From Azospirillum agricola (lineage in GTDB: Bacteria > Pseudomonadota > Alphaproteobacteria > Azospirillales > Azospirillaceae): a DNA stretch of 64,000 bases. The notes beneath the pieces were generated by a model. That model was not told where the DNA came from, searched no databases, and saw nothing but the letters and a program-made list of their open reading frames with translations. The stretch is from NCBI RefSeq assembly GCF_017876095.1, contig NZ_JAGINM010000015.1:124001-188000 (forward strand), read 5' to 3'. Position 1 is the first letter of the stretch, and every line of letters starts with the position of its first letter. Both the position numbers and the translations under genes were made by a program. Below, piece after piece: positions 40,932 to 49,550 of this stretch.

Positions 40932-43898
40932 TCACGCCCGGTAGGCCAGCCGCAGGCTGCCCCAGGCGCGGCCGCGCACCATGATCGGGGCGTCGACCTC
41001 CTTCAGCCGCAGCGTCTGCCCGCCGCCCAGGTCGCGGCGGTAGGCCTGCAACAGGAAAGGCCGGTTGTTGCGCGCGGCGGCGAGGCCGGTCCGGTCGCTG
41101 AAGATCCGGCGGTTGCGCGCGTGGCCGGCGTTCCAGTCGGCCTCGCCCGGCCGCTGCGCCTCGGAATAGCGGGCGTTGTGGGTCGGCAGGTAGCCGGCGC
41201 TGTTGACCGCCGCGCAGAACTCGATGCGCGGGCTGGAGGACAGCACCGGCTCCTGGATCGCCGGGAACAGCCGGTCGGTCAGCTCGGTGAAGGGAGCCAT
41301 GTGCTGCTCCGGCAGGCTGCCGGGGATCGGCGTCAGGTCGGGCGAGAACAGCGCCTCCTCGCTGATGGCGCCCTTGGCGAGGCTCGCCTCCAGCGCGTCC
41401 GCCAGCGCCGCGGCCGTCCGCTGGGCGGTCTCGATGAAGGGCTTGTCGCCCTCGATCAGCCGGCGGTAGACCGCCTCCAGCGCCACGGCCTGGGCGGCGG
41501 GCAGGACGTCCAGCGCCAGATGCAGCCCGAGGTCGCTGGTGCCGGCGACGATGGCCGGCAGGTCGCCGACGTCGCGCAGCGCGATCGTCACCCGCGTCTG
41601 CTCGGCCAGCGCCGGCAGCCCCCTGGGATCCAGCATCAGCCCGTCGAGCGACAGGTCGAGCATGGTCGCCGGGAAGCGGCCGGCGGTGGCGGCCAGCGTC
41701 ACCGCCTCCTCGCAGGGGATGCGGTCGGAGGTGCGGCGGTCGCCGGCCACCGACTGGCGCAGCGCGATGACCAGCCGCTGCTTCAGGTTGGACACCGCCG
41801 TCTGCGTGTCGGCCATGCGGCGGCTGACGTCGCCGGCGACGGCGGTGATCTCGTCGGTCTGGTCGCGGATGCGCAGCACGCTGCCCGACACCTGCGAGGC
41901 GCCGTCGGCCGAGTTGGTGGCGCTGCGCCCGATCTCGCCGTTGGCGGCGGACTGCTCCTCCACCGCGGCCGCGGCCGCGGCGGCGGCCTGGTCGATCTCC
42001 TCGATCACCCCGATCACCGTCTGGATGGCCGACACGCTGCCTTCCACCGCCTCCTTCAGCTCGTCGATCTGGCGGGCGATGTCGCCGGTCGCCCGCGCGG
42101 TCTGCCCCGCCAGATTCTTCACCTCGCCGGCGACGACCGCGAAGCCCTTCCCCGCCTCCCCGGCGCGGGCCGCCTCGATGGTGGCGTTCAATGCCAGCAG
42201 GTTGGTCTGGCCGGCGATGGCGTTGATCAGGTTGGCGACCTTGGCGATCTCCTCGGTCGCCACCTCCATCCGGCCGATCGCCGAGGCGGAGAAGCGCGCG
42301 CTGTCGACCGCGCGCCGCGCCACCTCGCTGGAGCGCGCCGCCTGGCGGGCGATCTCGTGGCCAGCCGAATTCAGCTCCTCGGTCGCGGCGGCGACGGAGG
42401 AGGCGTTGGCGCTCGCCTGCTCGGCGGCGGCGGACACCACCACCGTGTTCTCACGCACCACGCCGAGGGAGTCGGTGAGATGCCGGAGGCCGTCGCCGGC
42501 GCGCCGGCCGGCCTGTTCGACGCCGATCCAGGTGGCGTCGAGATCGTCCTCGATGGCCTTGCAGGTTTCCAGCAGGGTCTGGCGGGTCAGCTCCTTCTGG
42601 CGGGCCTCCAGTTCCTGCTTCTCGTACAGGCCGTAGGCGAGCTTGGCCTTCATGGCGCGCAGTTCGGACGCCACCCGCCGGAACTCGGCGACGCGGACCG
42701 GGTCCATCGGCGCGGTGAGGTTGCCGGCGGCGATGCCGGCGTAGGTCGTCTCCAGGGTCGCCAGCGGGCGGCGCACCATGCGCAGGATCAACCAGCCGGA
42801 CAGCGCCGCCAGCACGCAGCTCAGCAGGGCGGCGGCGATCATCTCCGCCACGCGGGTCCGGTATTCGGACGCGGCGGATTCATACGCCTCCTTCGCCACG
42901 CGGACCTGAAGCTCCAGCAGCGCGCCGGCGGTTTCCTGCAACTGGGCGAACAGCGGCTTCACCTGGCCGCGCATGTGGGTTTCCAGCGCCAGCGAGTTGC
43001 CCTCCCGCGCCAGCGTCACCGCCGGTTGGATGGCGTCGCGGCCGTAGGCGGCGCTCAGCGTCCGGTAGCGGTCGGCGAGCGCCGTCTCCTGCGCGGTCAG
43101 GCGGGCCGCCAGATAGCCGGTCAGCAGCCGCTGCATCACGCCGAGGTTGTCGTCGATCGCCCGTGCCTGCCTGGCCACGTCGGCGGCGGACACGCCGTCG
43201 CGCACCTCGATGACGAGGTCGGTCAGGATCTGCTGGTTGGCGCGGGCGTGGTTCAGGATCTCGCCGATCTGGTAGGCGGGAACCGTGCGGTCCTCGTACA
43301 CCGTGCGCAGCGAGGCGTTGGAATCGGACATGCCGGCCAGCCCCAGCCAGCCGGCCAGCAGCACCGCCAGGATCAGCAGGCCGAACACCGCCGTCAGCCG
43401 CGCGGCGATGCTGTCGCGCACCGCCAGCAGCGCCCGCACCGGCGCCTTGCGGTGGACCAGCTCGCCCCCGGCCAGCGCCACCCCGGCGGTGCCGGCGCGC
43501 ATCCGCGCGTAGAGGGATCCGGCCGCCGCGACCTCCTCGCGCGACGGTTTGGAGCGGATCGAGATGTAGCCCGTCACCACCCCGCCCTCGACCACCGGCG
43601 TGACGTTGGCCCGCACCCAGTAGAAATCGCCGGACCTGGTGCGGTTCTTCACCAGCCCTTCCCAGGGCTTCCCGCCCTTGATGGTCTCCCACAGGTCGGC
43701 GAAGGCCTCCTTTGGCATGTCTGGGTGGCGGACGAGGTTGTGGGGAGCGCCGATCAGCTCATGCTCGGGAAAACCGCTGATCTCGGCGAACGCCTTGTTG
43801 ACGAAGGTGATGCGCCCGCCCGGATCGGTGCGGGACACCAGCGGCACGCCGTCCGCCATCAGCACTTCTTTGTCGGTGATCGGTGTGTTCACACGCAT
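40932..43898 (-). CDS. Methyl-accepting chemotaxis protein with PAS, PilZ and C-terminal sensor-like domain
   Basis: Large chemoreceptor of 988 aa from ATG 43898. An N-terminal Aer-like PAS domain (about 10-115: DGVPLVSRTDPGGRITFVNK, PDMPKEAFADLWETI in parts) suggests redox or energy sensing. TM1 is about 160-187, followed by a four-helix-type periplasmic region (about 188-345), TM2 about 350-375, HAMP, and a signalling domain whose tip (NATIEAARAGEAGKGFAVVA) is near 570-590. Beyond it, a PilZ-like domain (about 715-800) retains RTSDR and DLSLDG, matching the RxxxR and (D/N)xSxxG c-di-GMP motifs. The last about 150 residues (CAAVNSAGYLPTHN, RIFSDRTGLAAARN, PIMVRGRAWGSLRLAYRA) look Cache/PAS-like, as in other Rhodospirillales receptors. 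Confidence 0.85.
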   Translation of the reverse strand: MRVNTPITDKEVLMADGVPLVSRTDPGGRITFVNKAFAEISGFPEHELIGAPHNLVRHPDMPKEAFADLWETIKGGKPWEGLVKNRTRSGDFYWVRANVTPVVEGGVVTGYISIRSKPSREEVAAAGSLYARMRAGTAGVALAGGELVHRKAPVRALLAVRDSIAARLTAVFGLLILAVLLAGWLGLAGMSDSNASLRTVYEDRTVPAYQIGEILNHARANQQILTDLVIEVRDGVSAADVARQARAIDDNLGVMQRLLTGYLAARLTAQETALADRYRTLSAAYGRDAIQPAVTLAREGNSLALETHMRGQVKPLFAQLQETAGALLELQVRVAKEAYESAASEYRTRVAEMIAAALLSCVLAALSGWLILRMVRRPLATLETTYAGIAAGNLTAPMDPVRVAEFRRVASELRAMKAKLAYGLYEKQELEARQKELTRQTLLETCKAIEDDLDATWIGVEQAGRRAGDGLRHLTDSLGVVRENTVVVSAAAEQASANASSVAAATEELNSAGHEIARQAARSSEVARRAVDSARFSASAIGRMEVATEEIAKVANLINAIAGQTNLLALNATIEAARAGEAGKGFAVVAGEVKNLAGQTARATGDIARQIDELKEAVEGSVSAIQTVIGVIEEIDQAAAAAAAAVEEQSAANGEIGRSATNSADGASQVSGSVLRIRDQTDEITAVAGDVSRRMADTQTAVSNLKQRLVIALRQSVAGDRRTSDRIPCEEAVTLAATAGRFPATMLDLSLDGLMLDPRGLPALAEQTRVTIALRDVGDLPAIVAGTSDLGLHLALDVLPAAQAVALEAVYRRLIEGDKPFIETAQRTAAALADALEASLAKGAISEEALFSPDLTPIPGSLPEQHMAPFTELTDRLFPAIQEPVLSSSPRIEFCAAVNSAGYLPTHNARYSEAQRPGEADWNAGHARNRRIFSDRTGLAAARNNRPFLLQAYRRDLGGGQTLRLKEVDAPIMVRGRAWGSLRLAYRA

Positions 43899-44111
43899 GG
43901 CACCATTCCGCTCCAGCCATTTCCCCACGGCCGGCGGCGGCCCGCCGGTCGCCCGGCCCACTGCAAACGGCGTACCGTGCGGCCGGCGCCTGAAAGGAAA
44001 AGCACCGCAAGGCCTTGACGGAAAAAGGAGACATGCGCGACAGGATCGCTCGTCTCACTTTGCGTCCGGGAACGGCAGTTCCTCGCAAAATGAGAAGCCT
44101 TCAGGTCCTTG

Positions 44112-44603
44112 TCAATTTTGTTGCTGGCGCAGCAGGCCGTCGAGCGGGATGGCGGTGACGCTCTTCACCTCCTCCATCACCGCGTAGGTGTGGGTTTCGC
44201 GCACGCCGCGCGCGGTGGACAGCAGTTCGCCCAGGAACAGCCGGTACTCGTTCATGTCGCGGACGCGGGCCTTGACCAGATAGTCGAAGCCGCCGGCCAC
44301 CATGTGGCACTCCATGATCTGCGGCATGCGCAGGACCGTGCCCTTGAAGTCGTCGAAATTGTCCGGGGTGGTGCGGTCCAGCACGACCTCGACGAAGACC
44401 AGCATGCCGGAATCGAGCCGGTGCGGGTCGAGCAGCGCGACGTAGCGCTGGATCACCCCGTCGTTCTGCAAGCGCTTCACGCGCTCCAGGCAGGCGGCCG
44501 GGCTGAGGTTGATGCGGCGGGCCAGCTCGACGTTGCTGAGGCGCCCGTCCTCCTGCAACTCGCGCAGGATCTTCAGGTCGGTGGCATCGAGGCTGCGGTC
44601 CAT
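44112..44603 (-). CDS. lrp: Lrp/AsnC-family transcriptional regulator
   Basis: Leucine-responsive-type regulator, 163 aa from ATG 44603. The HTH (about 8-60) has LDATDLKILRELQEDGRLS, NLSPAACLERVKRL and the RAM/AsnC effector domain (about 65-155) follows with MECHMVAGGFDYLVKARV. Very close to the canonical Lrp that precedes putA or controls amino-acid metabolism in proteobacteria. A good promoter lies at 44645-44673. The neighbours (chemoreceptor and sodium symporter) do not reveal its targets; the leucine operon in the window is a reasonable but unproven candidate. Confidence 0.9.
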   Translation of the reverse strand: MDRSLDATDLKILRELQEDGRLSNVELARRINLSPAACLERVKRLQNDGVIQRYVALLDPHRLDSGMLVFVEVVLDRTTPDNFDDFKGTVLRMPQIMECHMVAGGFDYLVKARVRDMNEYRLFLGELLSTARGVRETHTYAVMEEVKSVTAIPLDGLLRQQQN

Positions 44604-44644
44604 GGTCGGCGTCAAACTTTCTTCGGACGATACCCTGATCAAAT

Positions 44645-44673
44645 CTTATAAATTCAGTTTCATCATGGGTGAA
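44645..44673 (-). promoter_or_regulatory. Predicted lrp promoter
   Basis: Minus strand -35 TTCACC (44673-44668), 17-base spacer, -10 TATAAG (44650-44645) in a locally A/T-rich stretch, 42 bases before the lrp ATG. Confidence 0.5.
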
Positions 44674-44706
44674 GCGGATTATGTCCGGAAACGCGCGAAA
44701 GCCGGC

Positions 44707-45705
44707 TCAGGAAGCCGCCGGCAGGGCGTCGCGCTCCGCCGCCTCGCGGTCGGCGTAGCGGCGGGCCAGCACGGCGCAGACCATGAGCTGGATCTGGTGG
44801 AAGATCATCACCGGCAGCAGCACGAGGCCGGCGGTGGCCGGCGCGAACAGCACGCCGGCCATCGGCACGCCGCTGACCAGCGACTTCTTCGAGCCGCAGA
44901 AGACGATGGCCGTCTCGTCGGCGGTCGAGAAGCCGAGGCGGCGGCTGAGCAGCGTCGTGCCGACCAGGAACAGCGCCAGGATCGCGCAATCGACCAGCAC
45001 GACCATCGCCAGCGCCTCCGGCGGCACCTGGGTCCAGAGGCCGCCGACCACCGCCTCGCTGAAGGCGATGTAGACGACCAGCAGGATCGAGCCGCGGTCG
45101 GTCACCTTCAGCAGGCCCTTGTGCCGCGCCGCCCAGGCGCCGACCCAGCGGCGCAGAAGCTGCCCGGCGACGAAGGGCAGCAGAAGCTGGACGACGATGG
45201 TCTGGATCGCGTCCAGCGAGAAACCGCCGCCCTGCGCCTTGAGGAACAGCGCGACCAGCAGCGGGGTCATCAGGATGCCGGCGATGTTGGACAGGGTGGC
45301 GCTGCACACCGCCGCCGCGACGTTGCCCCGCGCCATCGAGGTGAAGGCGATGGAGGACTGCACCGTCGAGGGCAGCAGGCAGAGGAACTGCACCCCGATG
45401 GCGAGCGCCGGCGGCAGCAGCCGTTCCGGCATCGTCTCCACCACCAGCCAGCCGATCAGCGGGAAGGCCAGGAAGGTCAGGGAGACGATCAGCAGATGCA
45501 GCCGCCAGTGCGAGAGGCCAGCCGTCACCTCCTCGCGCGGAAGCCGGGCGCCGTGCAGGAAGAACAGCAGCGCGATGGCGGCCTCGGCAACCCAGTGAAC
45601 CCCGTCGGCGGCGGCACCCTGGAGCGGCAGGAGACTCGCGAGCCCGACCGTCGCCAGCAGGGCCAGCGTGAAACCATCGAGGTTCGGGCGGGGCACGCGG
45701 ATCAT
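44707..45705 (-). CDS. Bile acid:sodium symporter-like transporter (SBF-like)
   Basis: Inner-membrane carrier of 332 aa from ATG 45705 (CCGGAG nine bases upstream). About ten helices. SBF-like (PF13593-type) features are AIALLFFLHGARLPREEV, QFLCLLPSTVQSSIAFTSMA, SNIAGILMTPLL and FCGSKKSLVSGVPMA, which include the crossed-helix polar residues of this family. Physiological substrate in bacteria is unknown; some relatives carry organic anions or steroids. The 296-base space to the divergent maiA gene has G/C-rich palindromic runs but no feature I can name. Confidence 0.85.
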   Translation of the reverse strand: MIRVPRPNLDGFTLALLATVGLASLLPLQGAAADGVHWVAEAAIALLFFLHGARLPREEVTAGLSHWRLHLLIVSLTFLAFPLIGWLVVETMPERLLPPALAIGVQFLCLLPSTVQSSIAFTSMARGNVAAAVCSATLSNIAGILMTPLLVALFLKAQGGGFSLDAIQTIVVQLLLPFVAGQLLRRWVGAWAARHKGLLKVTDRGSILLVVYIAFSEAVVGGLWTQVPPEALAMVVLVDCAILALFLVGTTLLSRRLGFSTADETAIVFCGSKKSLVSGVPMAGVLFAPATAGLVLLPVMIFHQIQLMVCAVLARRYADREAAERDALPAAS

Positions 45706-46001
45706 CGTATGGAACTCCGGAATACAGCGATCCCCAGCGATGTAACGCGCCACGCCGCGTCTGGGAAGGGTGCAGCGCACAATCCAGGTGCGGTTGCGGG
45801 CGCATGGCTGCCTTGACGAGGGGCCCGGCCCCCGCGGGGCGCCCAACGGGTTCCGTCAATTGTCTGCCAGGCAAAAAACATTGATGGCGAATGATTGCCG
45901 CCCATGACAGTTTTCACGCGCAAGATCGGCGGCCTGCCGGAAAGCCAACGGGCGCGGGGCAGGGACCACCGGCGAGAAACCATCCGGAGGAGGGCAACAG
46001 C

Positions 46002-46643
46002 ATGAAGGTCTACGGTTATTTCCGGTCATCGGCGGCGTACCGGCTGCGGATCGCGCTCAACCTCAAGGGGCTGGCGGCCGAGGAGCAGGTCTTCGTCCAT
46101 CTCCGCAGGAAGGAGCAGAGCGCCCCCGACTATCTCGCCGTCAACCCGATGGGGCTGGTGCCGGCGCTGGAGGAGAACGGGCAGATTCTCACCCAGTCGC
46201 TCGCCATCATCGAGTATCTCGACGAGACCCGTCCCGAACCGGCGCTGCTGCCGCGCGACCCGCTCGACCGCGCCTGGGTGCGCTCGATCGCGCTCGCCAT
46301 CGCCTGCGACATCCACCCGATCAACAACCTGCGCGTCCTCAACCACCTGCGCGACCGGCTGGGCCAGGACGAGGAGTCCCGCAACGCCTGGTACGCCCAC
46401 TGGGTGGCCGAGGGCTTCGCCGGGGTCGAGGCGATGCTGGCCCGCGACCCGCGCACCGGAACCTTCTGCTACGGCGAGACACCGACGCTCGCCGACGTCT
46501 GCCTCGTCCCGCAGCTGTTCAACGCCGAGCGGCTGAACTGCCCGCTCGACGCCTACCCGACGATCCGCCGCATCGCCGCCGCCGCCCGCGCCCTCCCCGC
46601 CTTCCAGGCGGCGGAGCCCGGCCGCCAGCCGGACGCCGAATGA
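46002..46643 (+). CDS. maiA: Maleylacetoacetate isomerase
   Basis: Zeta-class glutathione transferase of 213 aa that isomerises maleylacetoacetate (or maleylpyruvate) to the fumaryl form in tyrosine or gentisate degradation. The diagnostic zeta motif FRSSAAYRLRIAL (SSxxxRxR) is at residues about 7-19; NPMGLVPALE and QSLAIIEYLDE form the glutathione site; PTLADVCLVPQLFNA is the C-terminal N-cap region. The start has a strong GGAGG SD. No homogentisate dioxygenase or fumarylacetoacetase gene is visible, so it appears isolated from its pathway here. A terminator-type hairpin follows. Confidence 0.9.
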   Translation: MKVYGYFRSSAAYRLRIALNLKGLAAEEQVFVHLRRKEQSAPDYLAVNPMGLVPALEENGQILTQSLAIIEYLDETRPEPALLPRDPLDRAWVRSIALAIACDIHPINNLRVLNHLRDRLGQDEESRNAWYAHWVAEGFAGVEAMLARDPRTGTFCYGETPTLADVCLVPQLFNAERLNCPLDAYPTIRRIAAAARALPAFQAAEPGRQPDAE

Positions 46644-46700
46644 GCCGCCCTTTCCGCTGAGGCTCGCTGGGAGCCACCGGCCTGACGGAAAGCCCTGAAG

Positions 46701-46730
46701 AGCCCCCTCTCCCGCAAGGAGAGAGGGGCT
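46701..46730. terminator. Hairpin between convergent maiA and amidase genes
   Basis: A 12-bp stem with one bulged A (46701-46712 with 46718-46730) and a CGCAA loop. The plus strand continues TTGG. Its placement between convergent genes suits a bidirectional terminator. Its cctctcc/ggagagg arms recall the composite palindromes elsewhere in the window. Confidence 0.55.
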
Positions 46731-46734
46731 TTGG

Positions 46735-48150
46735 TCAAGCCACGGAGGCGACCGGCCAGCGGTGGACGAAGCCGGCCTCACGCTCCAGCCGCAGGCCGAG
46801 CCGGACCAGCCGGCGCTCCTCGCCCGGACGCGCGATGAGCTGGATGCCGAAGGGCAGCCCGTCCGCCTCCCCCAACGACGGGGCCACCGGCAGGGTCAGC
46901 ACCGGGAATCCGATCAGCGTCACGATGGCGGTGACGCCCAGATAGTCGAGGATGGTCTCGACCGGCCGCCCGTCGATCGCCGTCACCTCGCCGTCGGCGT
47001 TCGGCCAGGGCAGCACGCCGCAGGCCGGCGCCGCCAGCACGTCGATGTCGCGGAACAGCGCGACGAAGCGCCGGTACAGCGCCGTGCGCGCCGCCTGCGC
47101 CTCGAGATAGGCGTCGGCGGTGATGCCGGCGCCGGCCTCGATGTTCCAGCGCACGGTGTCGGTCAGCCGCTCGCCATGCCGGGCCAGCAGCGGGCCGAAG
47201 GCGTGGCGGGTCTGGGCGGCGCGCAGCGTGCGGAAGGTCGCCATGGCGTCGCCGCACTCGGGATGGCGCCGCGCCACCGGCCCGGCCGCCCGCTCCAGCC
47301 GCCCGACCGCCAGGTCGAAGCGCGCGCGCACCGCCTCCGACACGGTGGCCGCGCCGAAATCCGCCGTGGCGCCCAGCCGCGACTCCGACCCGTCGTCGCG
47401 GTCGCCGAACAGCGAGGTCGGGTCGTTCAGATCGGCGCCGGCCATGGCGCCCAGCAGCAACGCGCAGTCGGCCGTGTCGCGCGCCAGCACGCCGTGCGTC
47501 GCCAGCGTGTCCCAACCCAGCCCACGCCCCGGCGCCGGAATCAGCCCCGGCGTCGGCCGGATCGAGGCGATGCCGCAGAAGCTGGCCGGCACCCGCACCG
47601 AGCCGCCGAAATCGGTGCCGTGCGCCAGCGGCGCCATGCCGGTCGCCACCGCCACCGCCGAGCCGCCGCTCGACCCGCCCGAGGTCAGCACCGGGTCGAA
47701 GGGGTTGCGCGTCGGCCCGGCCAGCCGGTTTTGACAGACGGCGCCGAAGCCGAACTCCGGCGTGTTGGTCTTGCCGATGACGATGCCGCCGGCCGCCTCG
47801 ATCCGCGCCACGGCGACGTCGTTCGCCGCCGGCACATGGTCGGCATAAAGCGCCGAGCCGTAGGTGGTCCGCAGGCCGGCGGTGTCGGTCAGATCCTTCA
47901 CCGCCACCGGCACGCCGTGCAGCGGCCCCACCGGCCGGGGTGCCGCGTCCAGCGCGTCGGCGCGGGCCAGCGCCGCGTCGGCGGCGACGGTGACGAAGGC
48001 GGACAGCGCCGGCTCGGCCGCCTCGATCCGCGCCAGATGCGCCTCAACCGCCGCGCGGGCGGTCAGCTCCCGCCGCGCCAGCCGGCCGGCCAAGCGGGCC
48101 GCCCCCTCCCGCCACAGCGCCTCGCCTGCGGCGTCGATCTGCTCACCCAT
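46735..48150 (-). CDS. Amidase (amidase-signature family)
   Basis: Ser-cisSer-Lys amidase of 471 aa. The catalytic Lys is in VAVKDLTDTAGL, the cis-Ser in SGGSSGGSAVAVA and the nucleophile Ser in HGTDFGGSVRVPAS; all are intact. Domain length and LRTTYGS downstream of the Lys fit general aliphatic/aryl amidases or GatA-like hydrolases; no GatB/GatC genes are nearby, so it is catabolic. It is divergent from a spermidine/putrescine-type ABC operon and shares a 201-base control region with it. It may hydrolyse the imported amide; this is inference. Confidence 0.88.
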   Translation of the reverse strand: MGEQIDAAGEALWREGAARLAGRLARRELTARAAVEAHLARIEAAEPALSAFVTVAADAALARADALDAAPRPVGPLHGVPVAVKDLTDTAGLRTTYGSALYADHVPAANDVAVARIEAAGGIVIGKTNTPEFGFGAVCQNRLAGPTRNPFDPVLTSGGSSGGSAVAVATGMAPLAHGTDFGGSVRVPASFCGIASIRPTPGLIPAPGRGLGWDTLATHGVLARDTADCALLLGAMAGADLNDPTSLFGDRDDGSESRLGATADFGAATVSEAVRARFDLAVGRLERAAGPVARRHPECGDAMATFRTLRAAQTRHAFGPLLARHGERLTDTVRWNIEAGAGITADAYLEAQAARTALYRRFVALFRDIDVLAAPACGVLPWPNADGEVTAIDGRPVETILDYLGVTAIVTLIGFPVLTLPVAPSLGEADGLPFGIQLIARPGEERRLVRLGLRLEREAGFVHRWPVASVA

Positions 48151-48256
48151 GCATCATTCCCTTTCATGGCGCAAAAAGAGGCAATTGCTTCCAGGCACCG
48201 CACAAGCCGTTGCCATCTCGGCTCGACCAGCGAGGCCCCGAATTCCAATAAATTGA

Positions 48257-48273
48257 TTTATCATATTGATAAA
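48257..48273. promoter_or_regulatory. Palindrome TTTATCA-N3-TGATAAA in divergent control region
   Basis: A perfect 7-bp inverted repeat with a three-base centre, its midpoint 28 bases upstream of the -24 GG of the sigma-54-type promoter at 48292. The core TATCA-N3-TGATA recurs at 62780-62792, upstream of the second sigma-54-type promoter. Confidence 0.55.
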
Positions 48274-48291
48274 GAATGGAAATACGGAAAA

Positions 48292-48307
48292 CGGCATGCT
48301 GTTTGCT
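48292..48307 (+). promoter_or_regulatory. Sigma-54 (-24/-12) promoter of the ABC operon
   Basis: CGGCATGCTGTTTGCT matches the TGGCACG-N4-TTGCW consensus at nine of eleven defined positions, with GG and GC separated by the obligatory ten bases. Predicted transcription start is near 48318, 34 bases before the ATPase ATG. Confidence 0.65.
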
Positions 48308-48351
48308 AAATAGGATGCGTACGAAGGTAACGCGAAACGGACGGTGCAGCC

Positions 48352-49494
48352 ATGGTCAGTGCCTCGCCCAGCAGTCAAGCATCCTCACGGGCAGCCTCGC
48401 AGGCAGCCCCGCGCGGGCAGACGCTTCTCCTCGACGGGATCACCCAGCGCTACGGCCAGTCGGTCGCCGTCAACGACGTCACGCTCGACATCCGCGGCGG
48501 CGAGCTGGTGGCGCTGCTCGGGCCGTCGGGCTGCGGCAAGACCACCCTGCTGCGCATCATCGCCGGATTCCTGGCCCAGACGAAGGGCCATGTGATCGTC
48601 GGCGGCGAGACGGTGGACGGGCTGCCGCCCAACCGCCGCTCGGTCGGCATCGTCTTCCAGAACTACGCGCTGTTCCCGCACATGACGGTGGCGGAGAACG
48701 TCGCCTACGGGCTGGACGCGCGCGGCGCCGACCGCGCCACCCAGCGCGCCGAGGCCCAGCGCATGCTGGATCTGGTGAAGCTCGGCCATCTCGGCGACCG
48801 CTACCCGCGCCAGCTCTCCGGCGGGCAGCAGCAGCGCGTCGCGCTGGCCCGCGCGCTGGCGGTCAACCCGTCGATCCTGCTGCTCGACGAGCCCTTCGCG
48901 GCGCTCGACAAGAATCTGCGGCTCGACATGCAGATCGAGGTCAAGCGCATCCAGCGCCTGTCCGGCATCACCACCATCCTCGTCACCCACGACCAGGAGG
49001 AGGCACTGTCGATGGCCGACCGCGTCGCCGTGCTGAGCCAGGGCCGGCTGGAACAGTTCTCGCCGCCGACCCAGATCTATGACGCGCCCGACAGCCTGTT
49101 CGTGAACACCTTCGTCGGCTCGGCCAACCTGCTGGGCGGCGTGCTGGTCGATTTCGACCGCGGCGGCGGCCGGGTGCGGCTCGACGCCGGCGGCCTGATC
49201 GAGACGCGCGCGCCCAAGGGCGACCTGCTCCCCGGCGCCCGCGTCACCGTCTGCCTGCGCCCCGAGCATCTGCGCGTCGACCCCGGCGCCGAGGGCGTCG
49301 AGACGCTGAACGGCGTGGTCGAGATGGGGCTGCCGCTCGGCGCCACCGTGGTGCACGAGATCCGCGTCGGCGACGGCTCCGCCGTCAAGGTGGCGGAGCC
49401 GCGGCTGGAGCGCGGGCTGCTGCTCGCCCCCGGCACGCCGGTGCGCCTCGCCCCGGTCGCCCCCCGCCTCGCCTCGGTCTTCGCCGCGGCCTGA
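48352..49494 (+). CDS. Spermidine/putrescine-type ABC transporter ATPase (PotA-like)
   Basis: ATPase of a polyamine/opine-type importer, 380 aa. Walker A GPSGCGKTT, Q-loop VFQNYALFPHM, signature LSGGQQQRVALARAL, Walker B ILLLDEPFAALD and H-loop THDQEEAL are intact. The C-terminal TOBE domain (about 290-370; VCLRPEHLRVDP) is usual for PotA/CysA-type ATPases. A low-complexity Ser/Ala N terminus precedes the domain. First gene of a four-gene operon (ATPase, binding protein, two permeases), preceded by a sigma-54-type promoter. The imported compound is probably a nitrogen source. Confidence 0.9.
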   Translation: MVSASPSSQASSRAASQAAPRGQTLLLDGITQRYGQSVAVNDVTLDIRGGELVALLGPSGCGKTTLLRIIAGFLAQTKGHVIVGGETVDGLPPNRRSVGIVFQNYALFPHMTVAENVAYGLDARGADRATQRAEAQRMLDLVKLGHLGDRYPRQLSGGQQQRVALARALAVNPSILLLDEPFAALDKNLRLDMQIEVKRIQRLSGITTILVTHDQEEALSMADRVAVLSQGRLEQFSPPTQIYDAPDSLFVNTFVGSANLLGGVLVDFDRGGGRVRLDAGGLIETRAPKGDLLPGARVTVCLRPEHLRVDPGAEGVETLNGVVEMGLPLGATVVHEIRVGDGSAVKVAEPRLERGLLLAPGTPVRLAPVAPRLASVFAAA

Positions 49495-49550
49495 TCCCTC
49501 CGCTTTTCCTCCCCCTGCCCTTCTCCTCCCATCCCTTCAGGAGTCGACCG

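Noticed and set aside
45706..46001. Riboswitch or structured leader between the sodium symporter and maiA genes
   Set aside because: G/C-rich inverted runs exist, but no conserved riboswitch core could be recognised.
48171..48215. Possible sigma-54 site for the divergent amidase gene (minus strand)
   Set aside because: A GTTGCCA-like half is present but the GG to GC distance is eleven bases instead of ten, which RpoN does not accept.
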